Source: an uncultured Lachnospiraceae bacterium (lineage in GTDB: Bacteria > Bacillota > Clostridia > Lachnospirales > Lachnospiraceae). Taken from it: a stretch of 36,890 bases of DNA. Position 1 is the stretch's first letter. Every line of letters begins with the position of its first letter. The stretch covers positions 1 to 36,890 of the forward strand of contig CAMBAN010000015.1 in NCBI GenBank assembly GCA_945864145.1, given 5' to 3'. The notes under the pieces are model-generated. The model saw only the letters and a program-made list of their open reading frames with translations. It was not told the origin of the DNA and ran no database searches. Below are positions 15,656 to 24,178 of this stretch, one piece after another. Position numbers and translations under genes: made by a program.

Positions 15656-16334
15656 AACATCCCTCCAATAACTGCAGACCTGTCAGTCTTTCTACCTCTT
15701 TTGGTATTTTGGTTTCTTCCTCTTTTACGCAAACACAAATCATATACTGCTCTATAGTATCTATATACTCTATTTTTGCATATTCTGATTGTCCACAATC
15801 ATAAATACGATTATTTTCTATTTCACATACTACCTCTGACAAAGGAATTGTTAATCCTGTTCCTGTCAGTTTTGTATAGCTTTCCTTTGCTGTCCATAAT
15901 TGATAAAACAGTTCTCTTCTATTTTGTATTTCCTCTTGTTGCAACTTTTGAACTTCTATTTGTGCAAAAAATCTTTCTGCCACTTTTTCACGATAATCTT
16001 TTATCTGTTCTATATCTACTCCGACTTCCTGACCATCCACTGCACACAAAATCCAATCTCCGGAATGAGATAAAGAAAAATGAAATTCTCCATCCTGCAC
16101 ATATGGTTTCCCATTTTTTTCTTCCTTTATCTCTAAAGATTCCCAATCTTCTTCTGTATATCCTCTTTGTAAATACCCATATCTCAATAAAAGACCAGCA
16201 CCAATACTTCTAAGCCGGTCTTCTTTGCGTTTTATTTGATTTATCCGCTGTCTTCGCTTGTAATCTAACAGTTGTGTCATTTTTTCAATATCAAATCTTT
16301 CAAGCTCATCTTTTCTTACAGCGTATATTCTCAT
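15615..16334 (-). CDS. 4'-phosphopantetheinyl transferase, Sfp type
   Basis: This enzyme moves 4'-phosphopantetheine from CoA to a serine of carrier proteins. Its motifs are KPYVQDGEFHFSLSHSGDW, GVDIEQIKDY (magnesium-binding Asp and Glu) and the signature WTAKESYTKLTGTGL. The track opens at 16391 with 19 extra residues read through a hairpin. The ATG at 16334 (MRIYAVRKDELERF) has AAGGA about 8 nt upstream and is preferred, giving 239 residues, the normal Sfp-type size. No NRPS, PKS or carrier protein gene is in the window, so the substrate is unknown. Its end overlaps the cyclic-nucleotide-binding-domain gene by 41 nt. It lies downstream of the chemotaxis gene across a hairpin. Confidence 0.88.
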   Translation of the reverse strand: MRIYAVRKDELERFDIEKMTQLLDYKRRQRINQIKRKEDRLRSIGAGLLLRYGYLQRGYTEEDWESLEIKEEKNGKPYVQDGEFHFSLSHSGDWILCAVDGQEVGVDIEQIKDYREKVAERFFAQIEVQKLQQEEIQNRRELFYQLWTAKESYTKLTGTGLTIPLSEVVCEIENNRIYDCGQSEYAKIEYIDTIEQYMICVCVKEEETKIPKEVERLTGLQLLEGCYAKGKWKKCGEKG

Positions 16335-16367
16335 TTTGTTTTCCTTCTCTTTGCTTTCATCAGTAAT

Positions 16368-16390
16368 TGGGCAGGTAAAAAACCTGCCCA
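16368..16390 (-). terminator. Hairpin between MCP gene and PPTase gene (terminator-like, no U tract)
   Basis: TGGGCAGGT pairs perfectly with ACCTGCCCA (9 bp, 5-nt loop). On the minus strand the loop is all T, but the sequence after the stem is ATTACTG, so it is not a canonical terminator. It lies 13 nt after the MCP stop and 33 nt before the PPTase start. Confidence 0.45.
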
Positions 16391-16403
16391 TATCTCTTTT
16401 AGT

Positions 16404-18194
16404 TTAATACTTTCCGAAATCACCATCAAGAGAAATAATTGTTTCATTATCCTGGTAGTCCGATTCTCTATTATCATGCATAAAGTCATTGTCAAAGCCA
16501 CTTGACTGTGACTTACCTACTGCTAAGAGCTTATATTTTCCTACTGCATGTTGTAACTGACCTGCCAAAGCAGAAAGCTCTGCACTTGCAGCCGCACACT
16601 GTTGACTTGTTGCAGAATTTGTCTGTACAACATCTGCAATCTGTGTGATACCTGCATTTACCTGTCCAACAGAATTTGCCTGATTATCAGATGCCTTTGC
16701 AATATTGCTGACTAAGGTTGCAATATTTTCTACTGACTCTAAAATTTCTTCTAAAGCTGCTGCTGTTTCTACTGCAAGCTTAGAACCAACCTCTACCTTA
16801 CGAATAGAATCTTCAATCATTTCAGCAGAATCCTTTGCTGCTTCTGCCGATTTGCTTGCAAGGTTTCTTACCTCATCAGCTACTACTGCAAATCCTTTTC
16901 CATGAATACCTGCACGTGCCGCCTCCACAGAAGCATTCAAAGCAAGGATGTTGGTTTGGAAGGCAATATCATCAATGACCTTCATAATTTTTGAAATATT
17001 TTCAGAGGATTCATTGATATCCTTCATCGCTTTAATCATATTCTGCATCTGCTCATTGCCACGAATAGCACCTTCTTTTGTATTTTGTACTAATTCGTTT
17101 GCTGCATTTGCATCATCTGCGTTAATCTTTGCACCATTTGCAATTTCTTCTATGGATGCTGTAATCTCTTCAATCGCACTTGCCTGTTCCGTAGTTCCTT
17201 GTGCAAGAGAATTGCTGGCACTAGCCACTTCATTCGCGCCGGATGCCATTCTTGCTGCAGCATCTCGAATCACTGTCAAATTCTTATTATTATCACGCAC
17301 CATTTTAGCAATCGCTTTACCCATCACGTCTTTGTCGCTGTTTGGTATAATCGTCTGTGTCAAATCCCCCTCTGCCACTGTTTCTGCAACACGTGCCTGC
17401 GCACCAATATTTTTTACCATGATGCCAAAATCATCTAACAAATCTCCTAATTCATTATCATCTTTCTTGGTAGTATCCTGCTGGATATCTCCAACTGCCA
17501 TACCTTTTGCAATATTGGAAATTCTTAAAATCGGCTGTATAATTTTATTTTTAGCCACCTTCATGGTAGTGATGCTGAACAGAATAAAGAAGAAAATGGA
17601 TGTCCCGATAGTAAACATTCTGTAATTACGTATGGTTCTTGTTGTAGAAGTTCTTTCTTTTCCGGCAAAAATCATACCCACTACGCTTCCTGTACTGTCC
17701 TTAATCGGTCCGTAATAGCCATAGTAGTCTTCATCATTGATTTTTACATCTGTTGTGGAATATTCCAATCCATTATTGATAACCTGATTTACAATTTTCG
17801 TCTCTGCAGTTGTTCCCACAATACGCTGTCCGCTGGAATTCTTAATGGTGGTCACTCTTCTGGTATCACCCAGAAAAATAGTAATTTCCACATCATTCTG
17901 GCTTGCAATCTGATCCAGAAAATCTACATTTTGTGAAATATTAAAATCACCCTTATATAAGTCAGTTCCATCATAGGAAAAAGAACCACTGTCTATTTTA
18001 TTCAATGAATAACCTGTTGTTGAAACAATGGATCTCAAATTTTGAATCGCACGTGATTCCATAATATCCCCAATTGTCATATCAAAATAAATTGTAAGGA
18101 TTAAACAAACGCAAAAAATAGGAAAGCTTACTGTTAATGACTGTAATTTGTAAATACTCAGTCTCCCAAAAATATTCTTCTTTTGTTTTTCCAT
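16404..18194 (-). CDS. Methyl-accepting chemotaxis protein
   Basis: This is a membrane chemoreceptor that signals through CheW/CheA. After the preferred start ([12 protein letters not shown]) comes a membrane helix ([15 protein letters not shown]) and an extracellular sensor of about 150 residues resembling a single Cache domain. A second helix ([15 protein letters not shown]), a HAMP domain and the conserved signalling hairpin [29 protein letters not shown] follow. The C-terminal tail ends DGDFGKY. The track start at 18215 is a TTG. The ATG at 18194 lies 8 nt after AAAGGA and is chosen (596 residues). It has its own promoter with direct repeats. The ligand cannot be read. Its presence implies a motile relative or ancestor. 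Confidence 0.93.
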   Translation of the reverse strand: MEKQKKNIFGRLSIYKLQSLTVSFPIFCVCLILTIYFDMTIGDIMESRAIQNLRSIVSTTGYSLNKIDSGSFSYDGTDLYKGDFNISQNVDFLDQIASQNDVEITIFLGDTRRVTTIKNSSGQRIVGTTAETKIVNQVINNGLEYSTTDVKINDEDYYGYYGPIKDSTGSVVGMIFAGKERTSTTRTIRNYRMFTIGTSIFFFILFSITTMKVAKNKIIQPILRISNIAKGMAVGDIQQDTTKKDDNELGDLLDDFGIMVKNIGAQARVAETVAEGDLTQTIIPNSDKDVMGKAIAKMVRDNNKNLTVIRDAAARMASGANEVASASNSLAQGTTEQASAIEEITASIEEIANGAKINADDANAANELVQNTKEGAIRGNEQMQNMIKAMKDINESSENISKIMKVIDDIAFQTNILALNASVEAARAGIHGKGFAVVADEVRNLASKSAEAAKDSAEMIEDSIRKVEVGSKLAVETAAALEEILESVENIATLVSNIAKASDNQANSVGQVNAGITQIADVVQTNSATSQQCAAASAELSALAGQLQHAVGKYKLLAVGKSQSSGFDNDFMHDNRESDYQDNETIISLDGDFGKY

Positions 18195-18238
18195 AGATAA
18201 CATCCTTTCACACAAAAATTCATTAACTACTATATAAT

Positions 18239-18267
18239 ATTTTAAGTTGTTTCTACTTTTAAGTCAA
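18239..18267 (-). promoter_or_regulatory. Sigma-A promoter of the MCP gene
   Basis: On the minus strand TTGACT (18267-18262) is followed after 17 bp by TAAAAT (18244-18239), each one mismatch from consensus. It lies 45 nt upstream of the preferred start codon. Confidence 0.65.
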
Positions 18268-18280
18268 TACATTAAGTTGT
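18242..18280. repeat. 9-bp direct repeats, 30-bp period, around the MCP promoter
   Basis: TTAAGTTGT occurs at 18242-18250 and 18272-18280. The 30-bp period is about three helical turns. One copy overlaps the -10 and the other lies just upstream of the -35. A shorter TTAAGT occurs between them. The repeat is seen directly; regulator binding is inference. Confidence 0.4.
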
Positions 18281-18313
18281 CAGTTATTAAATCATTTTTG
18301 TGTAAATAGCATT

Positions 18314-19096
18314 TTAGTCTACATAAAGGTATTTTCGCATTGTTTTCAATGCCCCCTTTTCTAATCTGGAAACCTGTGCCTGAGAAATACCTACAAAATC
18401 CGCTACCTCCATCTGAGTCTTTCCCTCAAAAAATCTCAGCGTAATAATCTCTTTCTCCCTCTCATTCAACTTTTTCATAGCATCCTCAATAGCTATATTT
18501 TCAATCCAATTTTCCTCCTTATTTTTCTTATCACTAATCTGGTCCATCACATATAAGGCATCTCCATTATCTGTATAAACCGGCTCATAGAGGCTCATCG
18601 GATTTTGTATGGCATCTAAAGCATACACAATCTCTTCTTTAGAAATCCCTATCTCTGTTGCAATTTCCGCTATAGTAGGTTCCTTCAAATTCTTTTTTGT
18701 CAGACTTTCTCGTGCATAAATTGCTTTATATGCAGTATCCTTCAAGGACCTGCTGACACGAATTGCATTATTATCTCTTAAAAACCTTCTTATTTCTCCT
18801 ATAATCATCGGAACAGCATAGGTACTGAATTTTACATCCATGGATGTGTCAAAGTGGTCTATTGCTTTCATTAATCCAATGCATCCAATTTGAAACAAAT
18901 CGTCCACGTTTTCATTTGACTGTGAAAAACGTTTGATTACGCTAAGAACCAATCTAAGATTACCCTTAATATACTTTTCTCTTGCGTCCATATCGCCTTG
19001 TTCTATTTTTTCAAACAATTGCTTTTTTTCTTCATTGTCCAAAACAGGAAGCTTTGATGTATTTACTCCACAAATTTCCACCTTACACTGCACCAT
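18314..19096 (-). CDS. sigG: RNA polymerase sporulation sigma factor SigG
   Basis: SigG directs late forespore transcription. The N-terminal EICGVNTSKLPVL is specific to SigG. Region 2 has GNLRLVLSVIKRF, DDLFQIGCIGLMKAIDHFD and KFSTYAVPMIIGEIRRFLRDN. Region 3 follows, and region 4 ends with FVGISQAQVSRLEKGALKTM. The length of 260 is normal. It lies 55 nt after sigE, as in other spore formers. No clear terminator separates them, so read-through from spoIIG is possible. At the position I align with Asn45 of the B. subtilis protein, linked there to anti-sigma CsfB sensitivity, this protein has Lys (alignment by eye and from memory). Confidence 0.96.
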   Translation of the reverse strand: MVQCKVEICGVNTSKLPVLDNEEKKQLFEKIEQGDMDAREKYIKGNLRLVLSVIKRFSQSNENVDDLFQIGCIGLMKAIDHFDTSMDVKFSTYAVPMIIGEIRRFLRDNNAIRVSRSLKDTAYKAIYARESLTKKNLKEPTIAEIATEIGISKEEIVYALDAIQNPMSLYEPVYTDNGDALYVMDQISDKKNKEENWIENIAIEDAMKKLNEREKEIITLRFFEGKTQMEVADFVGISQAQVSRLEKGALKTMRKYLYVD

Positions 19097-19151
19097 ATAC
19101 TGTCTCTGCCTTTCTCATAGCCTTATTTTTTATAAACTATGTATCCAAAGT

Positions 19152-19892
19152 TCAGACCTCTTTCATCATTTCCTTTTTCAGGCGTTTCATGATGCGTTTT
19201 TCTAATCTGGAAATATAGGATTGAGAAATTCCTAAATAATCTGCTACCTCCTTTTGTGTCATTTCCTTTCCACTTCTGTTCCCCAATCCAAACCGTAATC
19301 GAATGATTAATTTTTCTCTGTCATGTAATTGTTCAATCGCTTTTTTTAATAATTTTCGTTCAGCCTCCTTTTCTAAATCCTTATATATCACATCTTCGTC
19401 TGTACCAAGAATATCGGATAATAGAAGCTCATTTCCATCCCAGTCTACATTTAGAGGTTCATCTATAGAAACCTCCATTTTTGTTTTATTATTTCTTCTC
19501 AGATACATCAGAATTTCATTTTCAATACAACGAGAAGCATAAGTCGCAAGTTTGATGTTTTTCTCTCTGTTATAGGTATTGATGGATTTAATCAAACCAA
19601 TCGTCCCTATCGATATTAAATCTTCTACACCTATTCCTGTATTGTCAAACTTTTTTGCAATATACACTACCAAACGCAAATTGTGTTCAATCAGAACTGC
19701 CTTGGATGCATCAGCATTATCTGTTTCAAGACCATATATCATCTCATTTTCCCGTTCCACATCTAACGGAGGCGGCAATACATCTGTTCCACCTATATAA
19801 AAAATATCTTTACTGTCTACACATTCTACAGCACCCTTATGCCCCCCGATTTTCATATGTTTGGGCAAATAAATGCTCCACATTGTTTCCAT
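19152..19892 (-). CDS. sigE: RNA polymerase sporulation sigma factor SigE (pro-sigma-E)
   Basis: SigE drives early mother-cell gene expression. The protein starts with a pro-sequence of about 30 residues, and the processing region [13 protein letters not shown] matches the site cut by SpoIIGA in pro-sigma-E. Region 2 has [36 protein letters not shown] and [19 protein letters not shown]. Region 4 ends [20 protein letters not shown]. The length of 246 is slightly above the family norm. The ATG, with AAGGA about 10 nt upstream, lies 56 nt inside the end of spoIIGA, so the factor and its protease are translationally coupled. Confidence 0.96.
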   Translation of the reverse strand: METMWSIYLPKHMKIGGHKGAVECVDSKDIFYIGGTDVLPPPLDVERENEMIYGLETDNADASKAVLIEHNLRLVVYIAKKFDNTGIGVEDLISIGTIGLIKSINTYNREKNIKLATYASRCIENEILMYLRRNNKTKMEVSIDEPLNVDWDGNELLLSDILGTDEDVIYKDLEKEAERKLLKKAIEQLHDREKLIIRLRFGLGNRSGKEMTQKEVADYLGISQSYISRLEKRIMKRLKKEMMKEV

Positions 19893-20682
19893 AACCCATT
19901 CTTCCTTTCAAACAGTCTTTATGAAGTATCATTTGGAACTTCCCTTCTGAGGAAAGCTTTCCTGTATAAATCCCTATAATCGCTCCATAAATATTTTTTG
20001 TACCTTCTTCCTTCGTAATTGTAATCCGGTCTGCTTCAATAGCAGCTAAAATTCCTTGTTCCTGCCCTACACTATGAAAAGATATAAAATGATAATCCTC
20101 CCAGGAAACATGCTTCAATATTTCCTCCATACAATCTTTTTCAACGATGCAAACCATTTTTCCTGTTGTATTCTCTCTCAATTCATTTCCTGTGTCCAAC
20201 AGTGCATCCACTTCAACTTTTTCACCAAAAGCTAAAATCATCGTAGGATAAATCTCTCTCTTCTCCTCTTCCCCCTGTTTCAGCCACACCAATAAGAACA
20301 TGACCGTAAGTGCCACTCCCGCTTCCACAAAAAATAAATACTCTTTATTCATTCTCAAAGACAGTTCCAAAATGCTAACATGAACTGACACAAGTGTCAG
20401 ATAATACAGCAGGCTTTGAAAAAGTCTTCGCTTGTTTATACCCGGAAATAAAATTCTTGAAAAAATAACCGGCTGCAAAATTATCGCAATTGGAAGTATC
20501 CATCTCATGGAATACATTACGCAAAGAAGCTGTAAAAAAGTTTCCAATAGAGATGCAGACAATAATTGATACCAGGCTATTTTTTTATTCATTAGACACA
20601 TCAGCCACAAAAATACCGTCAATTGAAGCAATACATTTCTTACTGCAAACACATCTATATAAAACTCATATATTTTACTCAC
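19837..20682 (-). CDS. spoIIGA: Sigma-E processing peptidase SpoIIGA
   Basis: SpoIIGA is a membrane aspartic protease in the sporulation septum that activates pro-sigma-E. The first half holds about five membrane segments ([53 protein letters not shown]; and two more). The second half is the protease domain with the aspartyl motif LLDTGN. The length of 281 is within the family range. The start is GTG with AAGGATAGAG just upstream. It overlaps sigE by 56 nt. A promoter with a long spacer and Spo0A-like boxes lies just upstream across the ftsZ terminator. Confidence 0.93.
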   Translation of the reverse strand: MSKIYEFYIDVFAVRNVLLQLTVFLWLMCLMNKKIAWYQLLSASLLETFLQLLCVMYSMRWILPIAIILQPVIFSRILFPGINKRRLFQSLLYYLTLVSVHVSILELSLRMNKEYLFFVEAGVALTVMFLLVWLKQGEEEKREIYPTMILAFGEKVEVDALLDTGNELRENTTGKMVCIVEKDCMEEILKHVSWEDYHFISFHSVGQEQGILAAIEADRITITKEEGTKNIYGAIIGIYTGKLSSEGKFQMILHKDCLKGRMGYGNNVEHLFAQTYENRGA

Positions 20683-20716
20683 CTCTATCCTTATTTTCCT
20701 TTGTGTTTACAAAAAG

Positions 20717-20749
20717 AGTATATAAAAAACCCCTTGCTTTATTTGTCAA
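20717..20749 (-). promoter_or_regulatory. spoIIG-type promoter upstream of spoIIGA, long spacer
   Basis: On the minus strand a perfect TTGACA (20749-20744) is followed after 21 bp by TATACT (20722-20717). Using the overlapping TATATA instead, the spacer is 19 bp. The B. subtilis spoIIG promoter is known for a 22-bp spacer and dependence on Spo0A. The predicted start point lies about 30 nt before the GTG. The whole element overlaps the ftsZ terminator. Confidence 0.5.
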
Positions 20750-20758
20750 AGCAAGGGG
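20724..20758 (-). terminator. Rho-independent terminator of ftsZ
   Basis: On the minus strand CCCCTTGCTTT pairs with AAAGCAAGGGG (11 bp) around a 7-nt loop, followed by six T. It lies 32 nt after the ftsZ stop. Confidence 0.9.
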
Positions 20759-20791
20759 CTTAAACCCAATTTTTTTTCGACTTTATTCGAT
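20742..20791 (-). promoter_or_regulatory. Candidate Spo0A (0A) boxes upstream of spoIIGA
   Basis: TTTGTCAAA (20742-20750) is one base from the 0A core TGTCGAA and overlaps the -35. Further upstream the minus strand has two TCGAA cores exactly 10 bp apart (20786-20790 and 20776-20780; the second reads AGTCGAA, 6 of 7). A tandem 10-bp arrangement upstream plus a box at the -35 resembles Spo0A sites 1 and 2 of the B. subtilis spoIIG promoter. Confidence 0.45.
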
Positions 20792-21951
20792 TATCTTTTT
20801 AAGAAATCCGGAATCTTTAAAGTTTGTTCTTTCACATTACTTTTAATCGCATCCGGTCTCTGAATACCCTGTAATGGCTTTACAGGAACTGTATTTCCTG
20901 TTGGCTGTGTAGCAGGTGTAACAGGAGAAACTGTCTTTTTGATAGTTGGTGTAACAGCTGGTTTTACTGAGAAATTATTTGAAAGCTTTGCAGCCTGTCC
21001 ACCCTGATCAAGACCAGTTGCAATAACTGTAATTGTACAGGAATCTGCCATTTCCTCATTATACATAGCACCAAAGATAACATTTACGTCATCACCGGTC
21101 AATTCACGTACATAATCTGCCGCATCTGATGCATCAAAGATTGAAATATCACCGGAAACATTTAAGATAACGTCTGTAGCACCGCTGATTGTTGTCTCTA
21201 ACAATGGTGATTCCACAGCCATCTTAATAGCTTCGGAAGCCTTATCCTCTCCCTTGCCATAACCAATACCGATATGTGCAATACCCTTGTCCTTCATAAC
21301 AGTCTGAACGTCTGCAAAGTCAAGGTTAATAACAGCCGGTACATTAATCAGGTCTGTAATACCCTGTACAGCCTGCTGTAATACTTCATCTGCTTTCTTT
21401 AAAGCATCCGGCATTGTTGTACGTCTGTCAACGATTTCCAGTAATTTGTCATTTGGAATGACAATTAATGTATCTACATGCTGTTTCAGCTTTTCAATAC
21501 CACCCAACGCATTTGTCATACGTGTCCTTGCTTCAAAACGGAAAGGCTTTGTAACAACACCAACTGTCAAAATCCCCATTCCTTTTGCAATCGCTGCAAC
21601 AATAGGTGCAGCTCCCGTACCGGTTCCGCCTCCCATACCACATGTAACAAATACCATATCAGCACCTTTTAATGCTGCCTCAATATCTTCTGAACTTTCT
21701 TCTGCCGCTTTTTCCCCTACTTCCGGTTTTGCACCGGCTCCAAGACCCTTTGTCAGCTTTTCACCAATCTGCAATAATTTAGGAGCTTTACACAATTTTA
21801 ATGCCTGCTTATCAGTATTTACTCCTATAAACTCCACACCGCTAATATTTTCATCTATCATTCGGTTTACTGCATTATTGCCAGCACCGCCAACACCAAC
21901 AACAATAATTCTTGCTGCTGCATCTGTATCGTTAGTCTTAATCTCGAGCAA
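20791..21951 (-). CDS. ftsZ: Cell division protein FtsZ
   Basis: FtsZ is the tubulin-like GTPase that forms the division ring. It shows [14 protein letters not shown], the GTP signature [10 protein letters not shown], and T7 loop residues NLDFADV. A variable linker is followed by the C-terminal partner-binding tail LKIPDFLKR. The track opens at a GTG (21969) that lies within the ribosome binding site region. The TTG at 21951 has AAGGAGG about 8 nt upstream and gives the family N-terminus [15 protein letters not shown], so it is preferred (386 residues). It has its own promoter and terminator, separate from the upstream dcw genes. No ftsA is in the window. Confidence 0.97.
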   Translation of the reverse strand: MLEIKTNDTDAAARIIVVGVGGAGNNAVNRMIDENISGVEFIGVNTDKQALKLCKAPKLLQIGEKLTKGLGAGAKPEVGEKAAEESSEDIEAALKGADMVFVTCGMGGGTGTGAAPIVAAIAKGMGILTVGVVTKPFRFEARTRMTNALGGIEKLKQHVDTLIVIPNDKLLEIVDRRTTMPDALKKADEVLQQAVQGITDLINVPAVINLDFADVQTVMKDKGIAHIGIGYGKGEDKASEAIKMAVESPLLETTISGATDVILNVSGDISIFDASDAADYVRELTGDDVNVIFGAMYNEEMADSCTITVIATGLDQGGQAAKLSNNFSVKPAVTPTIKKTVSPVTPATQPTGNTVPVKPLQGIQRPDAIKSNVKEQTLKIPDFLKR

Positions 21952-21997
21952 GTTTCCTTCCTCCTTCACAATTCCTTATATAAATTCCATCTAACTA

Positions 21998-22026
21998 ATC
22001 ATATAATTTTTTAGCCAATTAATCAA
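21998..22026 (-). promoter_or_regulatory. Sigma-A promoter of ftsZ
   Basis: On the minus strand TTGATT (22026-22021) is followed after 17 bp by TATGAT (22003-21998). It lies in the 119-bp gap between ftsQ and ftsZ, about 47 nt before the TTG start. Confidence 0.55.
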
Positions 22027-22070
22027 CCCTTTTTTGCTTAATTGAAACAATTTATGTAACTTTTTCTTAC

Positions 22071-22838
22071 TTATCCTTCCTCTATTTCAAAGGAAATAGT
22101 TTTTTTATCTGAAGAATAATTTTGTAAATCAAGTGTTCCGCATTTCCCCTCCAATTCCGGTAATATGTATGGAAGCTGCATCACTTTTTCATCCAAATTT
22201 TCCAATTTTCCCAGATATACTTTTACCTTTTTATAGCCCAGTGTCACATTATAATTGCTGTCAAACTGAATCTTATCGCAATTCACATCATATTTATTTA
22301 AAAGCTTTGTAATTGTCAGAATATTTCGAAAAACACTATCATCTGACACAGGCAGCTTTTCGTATAAAACCACATGATCAAAATCAAGCCCTGTTACTTG
22401 TGGAATACCACTGGTAGTAACTTTAGAGGCTTCTACAATCATTCCATCATTATCAAAATACATATATCTACCAAGATATTCCACATATCCGGCCAAGGAT
22501 TTTTCATATACCATAATTTTTATGGTATCGTTAGACACAACATTCACATCCATGGTCTCGATAAATGGAATATCTGTAATTTCCTTATTTTTGTACTTTA
22601 GCGAAAGATAGAGAGAATTATCTCCCAAATACCCTTTCACCACAAAATTTTGTATTTCCTGTGCAGAATAATGCTTATTTCCCTCGACTGCTACTGTCTT
22701 TACTGCATAATGCATCAACAAAAAATAACTGACTAAAAGCAGTATTGCAACCACACTCAATAAACAAATAAGTCTTATTTTTAATTGTAAATGAGGGATA
22801 AAACTATAATCTGCCTTTTCTATTCCCTTATGTTTCAT
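22071..22838 (-). CDS. ftsQ: Cell division protein FtsQ/DivIB
   Basis: FtsQ (DivIB) is a bitopic divisome protein that bridges FtsL/DivIC and the septal wall enzymes. A short cytosolic N-terminus with HKGIEKADYSFIP is followed by one membrane helix (LICLLSVVAILLLVSYFLL). The extracellular POTRA domain starts at VKTVAVEGNKHYSAQEIQNFVVKG, then a beta domain follows (YMYFDNDGMIVEASK; IPQVTGLDF). The length of 255 is normal. It begins 6 nt after the murA stop, with GAGAG upstream, and ends the dcw transcription unit before the ftsZ promoter. Confidence 0.9.
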   Translation of the reverse strand: MKHKGIEKADYSFIPHLQLKIRLICLLSVVAILLLVSYFLLMHYAVKTVAVEGNKHYSAQEIQNFVVKGYLGDNSLYLSLKYKNKEITDIPFIETMDVNVVSNDTIKIMVYEKSLAGYVEYLGRYMYFDNDGMIVEASKVTTSGIPQVTGLDFDHVVLYEKLPVSDDSVFRNILTITKLLNKYDVNCDKIQFDSNYNVTLGYKKVKVYLGKLENLDEKVMQLPYILPELEGKCGTLDLQNYSSDKKTISFEIEEG

Positions 22839-22844
22839 GAACTC

Positions 22845-24125
22845 TCAACAACCCTTTTCTATCTTTGCGCCAAGGCTTCTATAATCCCTGACAATATCCT
22901 CATATCCTCTTTCCACAAATCCTATATCAAATACCGTGGTTATACCTTCTGCAATGAGTCCCGCCTCTACTAAAGCTGCACCGCCTCGCAGTTCTCTTGC
23001 AATAACATTTCTACCTGCTAATTCCTTTACCCCCTCTATCGTACAACCTCCATCCTGTAATGATATCCGGGCACCCATTCTTTCTAATTCCTCAACGATA
23101 CGAAATCTTTGCCCGAAAATCGTATCCTTTAACACAAGTTTCCCTTCTGACACACAGGCCGTTGTCAATAGTGAGGACTGCAAATCCGTCGGAAATCCAG
23201 GATAGCTTGCTGTTTCCAATCTTTCCAAATTACAAGGTCTTCTATCTGAAAGCAGCTCTATCGTTTTCTTTGCTTCATCACAGGTAATAGTTCCACCCAT
23301 TTGCCGAATGGTCTCTAAAGTTTTCTCCATATGTTCTATCGGCGCATTTTCCAGCACAATATGCCCACCGGTTCCTAACGCACCAAACAAATACGTGCCG
23401 GCCACAATACGGTCACTTGGAATTTGAAAGGACGTACCATGGAGCGTCTTCACACCTCGAATCGAAATGACATCCGTGCCATATCCTTCAATATCTGCAC
23501 CTGCTTTTTTGAGGAACTCACACAATACACAAATTTCCGGTTCTTTTGCCGCATGTACAATCGTAGTTTCTCCCACTGCAGTCACTGCTGCCAACAGTAC
23601 ATTTTGTGTTGCCCCGACACTGGGAAACGGGAATTTAATTTCGCAGCCCTTTAACTCTTTACAGCTTGCACATAGCATATCTTTTTCCTGCACAATCTTT
23701 GCACCAAGCTTTTCTAAAGCTGCCAAATGCAAGTCAATTGGCCTTTCTCCCAACAGACAGCCTCCCGGATAATAGACCTGTGCCTCCTTTTTTCTTGCAA
23801 GCATTGCCCCCAGCAAAATAATTGATGAACGCATTTTTTTCATTTCTCTTTTGGGAAACCAGGTTTCTGACACCGTTGTTGCATTTACCTCGCAGGTATG
23901 TCCACAGCTCTTCACAAGACAGCCAACTTCCTGCAGTAAAATCTTCATGCATTCTATGTCTGAAATATTTGGGCAATTCAAAATCCTACAGGTATCCTCC
24001 ATCAAAAGTGTAGCAGCAAGTACAGGAAGAGCTGCATTTTTCGAGCCCTGTACCTTGACTGTTCCGCACAGGGAATGCCCACCCTCCATTCTGAAAAAAG
24101 GTCTTGGTCTGTTCTTTGTTTTCAT
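22845..24125 (-). CDS. murA: UDP-N-acetylglucosamine 1-carboxyvinyltransferase (MurA)
   Basis: MurA joins enolpyruvate from PEP to UDP-GlcNAc, the first committed step of peptidoglycan synthesis. GSKNAALPVLAATLL carries the Lys-Asn pair, PGGCLLGERPIDLHL carries the catalytic, fosfomycin-reactive Cys, and RELRGGAALVEAGLIAEG carries the PEP-binding Arg. The track opens at a TTG (24146). The ATG at 24125 with AGGGG upstream gives MKTKNRPRPFFRMEGG and is preferred (426 residues, near the family norm). It sits between ftsW and ftsQ, where murG would be common in related clusters. Confidence 0.95.
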   Translation of the reverse strand: MKTKNRPRPFFRMEGGHSLCGTVKVQGSKNAALPVLAATLLMEDTCRILNCPNISDIECMKILLQEVGCLVKSCGHTCEVNATTVSETWFPKREMKKMRSSIILLGAMLARKKEAQVYYPGGCLLGERPIDLHLAALEKLGAKIVQEKDMLCASCKELKGCEIKFPFPSVGATQNVLLAAVTAVGETTIVHAAKEPEICVLCEFLKKAGADIEGYGTDVISIRGVKTLHGTSFQIPSDRIVAGTYLFGALGTGGHIVLENAPIEHMEKTLETIRQMGGTITCDEAKKTIELLSDRRPCNLERLETASYPGFPTDLQSSLLTTACVSEGKLVLKDTIFGQRFRIVEELERMGARISLQDGGCTIEGVKELAGRNVIARELRGGAALVEAGLIAEGITTVFDIGFVERGYEDIVRDYRSLGAKIEKGC

Positions 24126-24178
24126 AGCACCCCTACTATATAGCAATTACACTATCATATGCAGAAGTACTATATTTG

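Noticed and set aside
16948-17625. 225-residue plus-strand ORF
   Set aside because: It lies entirely inside the chemoreceptor gene on the other strand, has no family features, and is a shadow of its codon usage. The other long plus-strand ORFs (for example 21446-21994, 36081-36542 and 15776-16213) are shadows for the same reason.
19097-19151. Sigma-F or sigma-G type promoter before sigG
   Set aside because: GGATA is present but no matching -10 occurs at the 15-bp spacing, so I could not support one.
24126-24178. Promoter for murA between ftsW and murA
   Set aside because: TATGAT and TATAGT occur, but neither has a convincing -35; read-through in the dcw unit explains expression.
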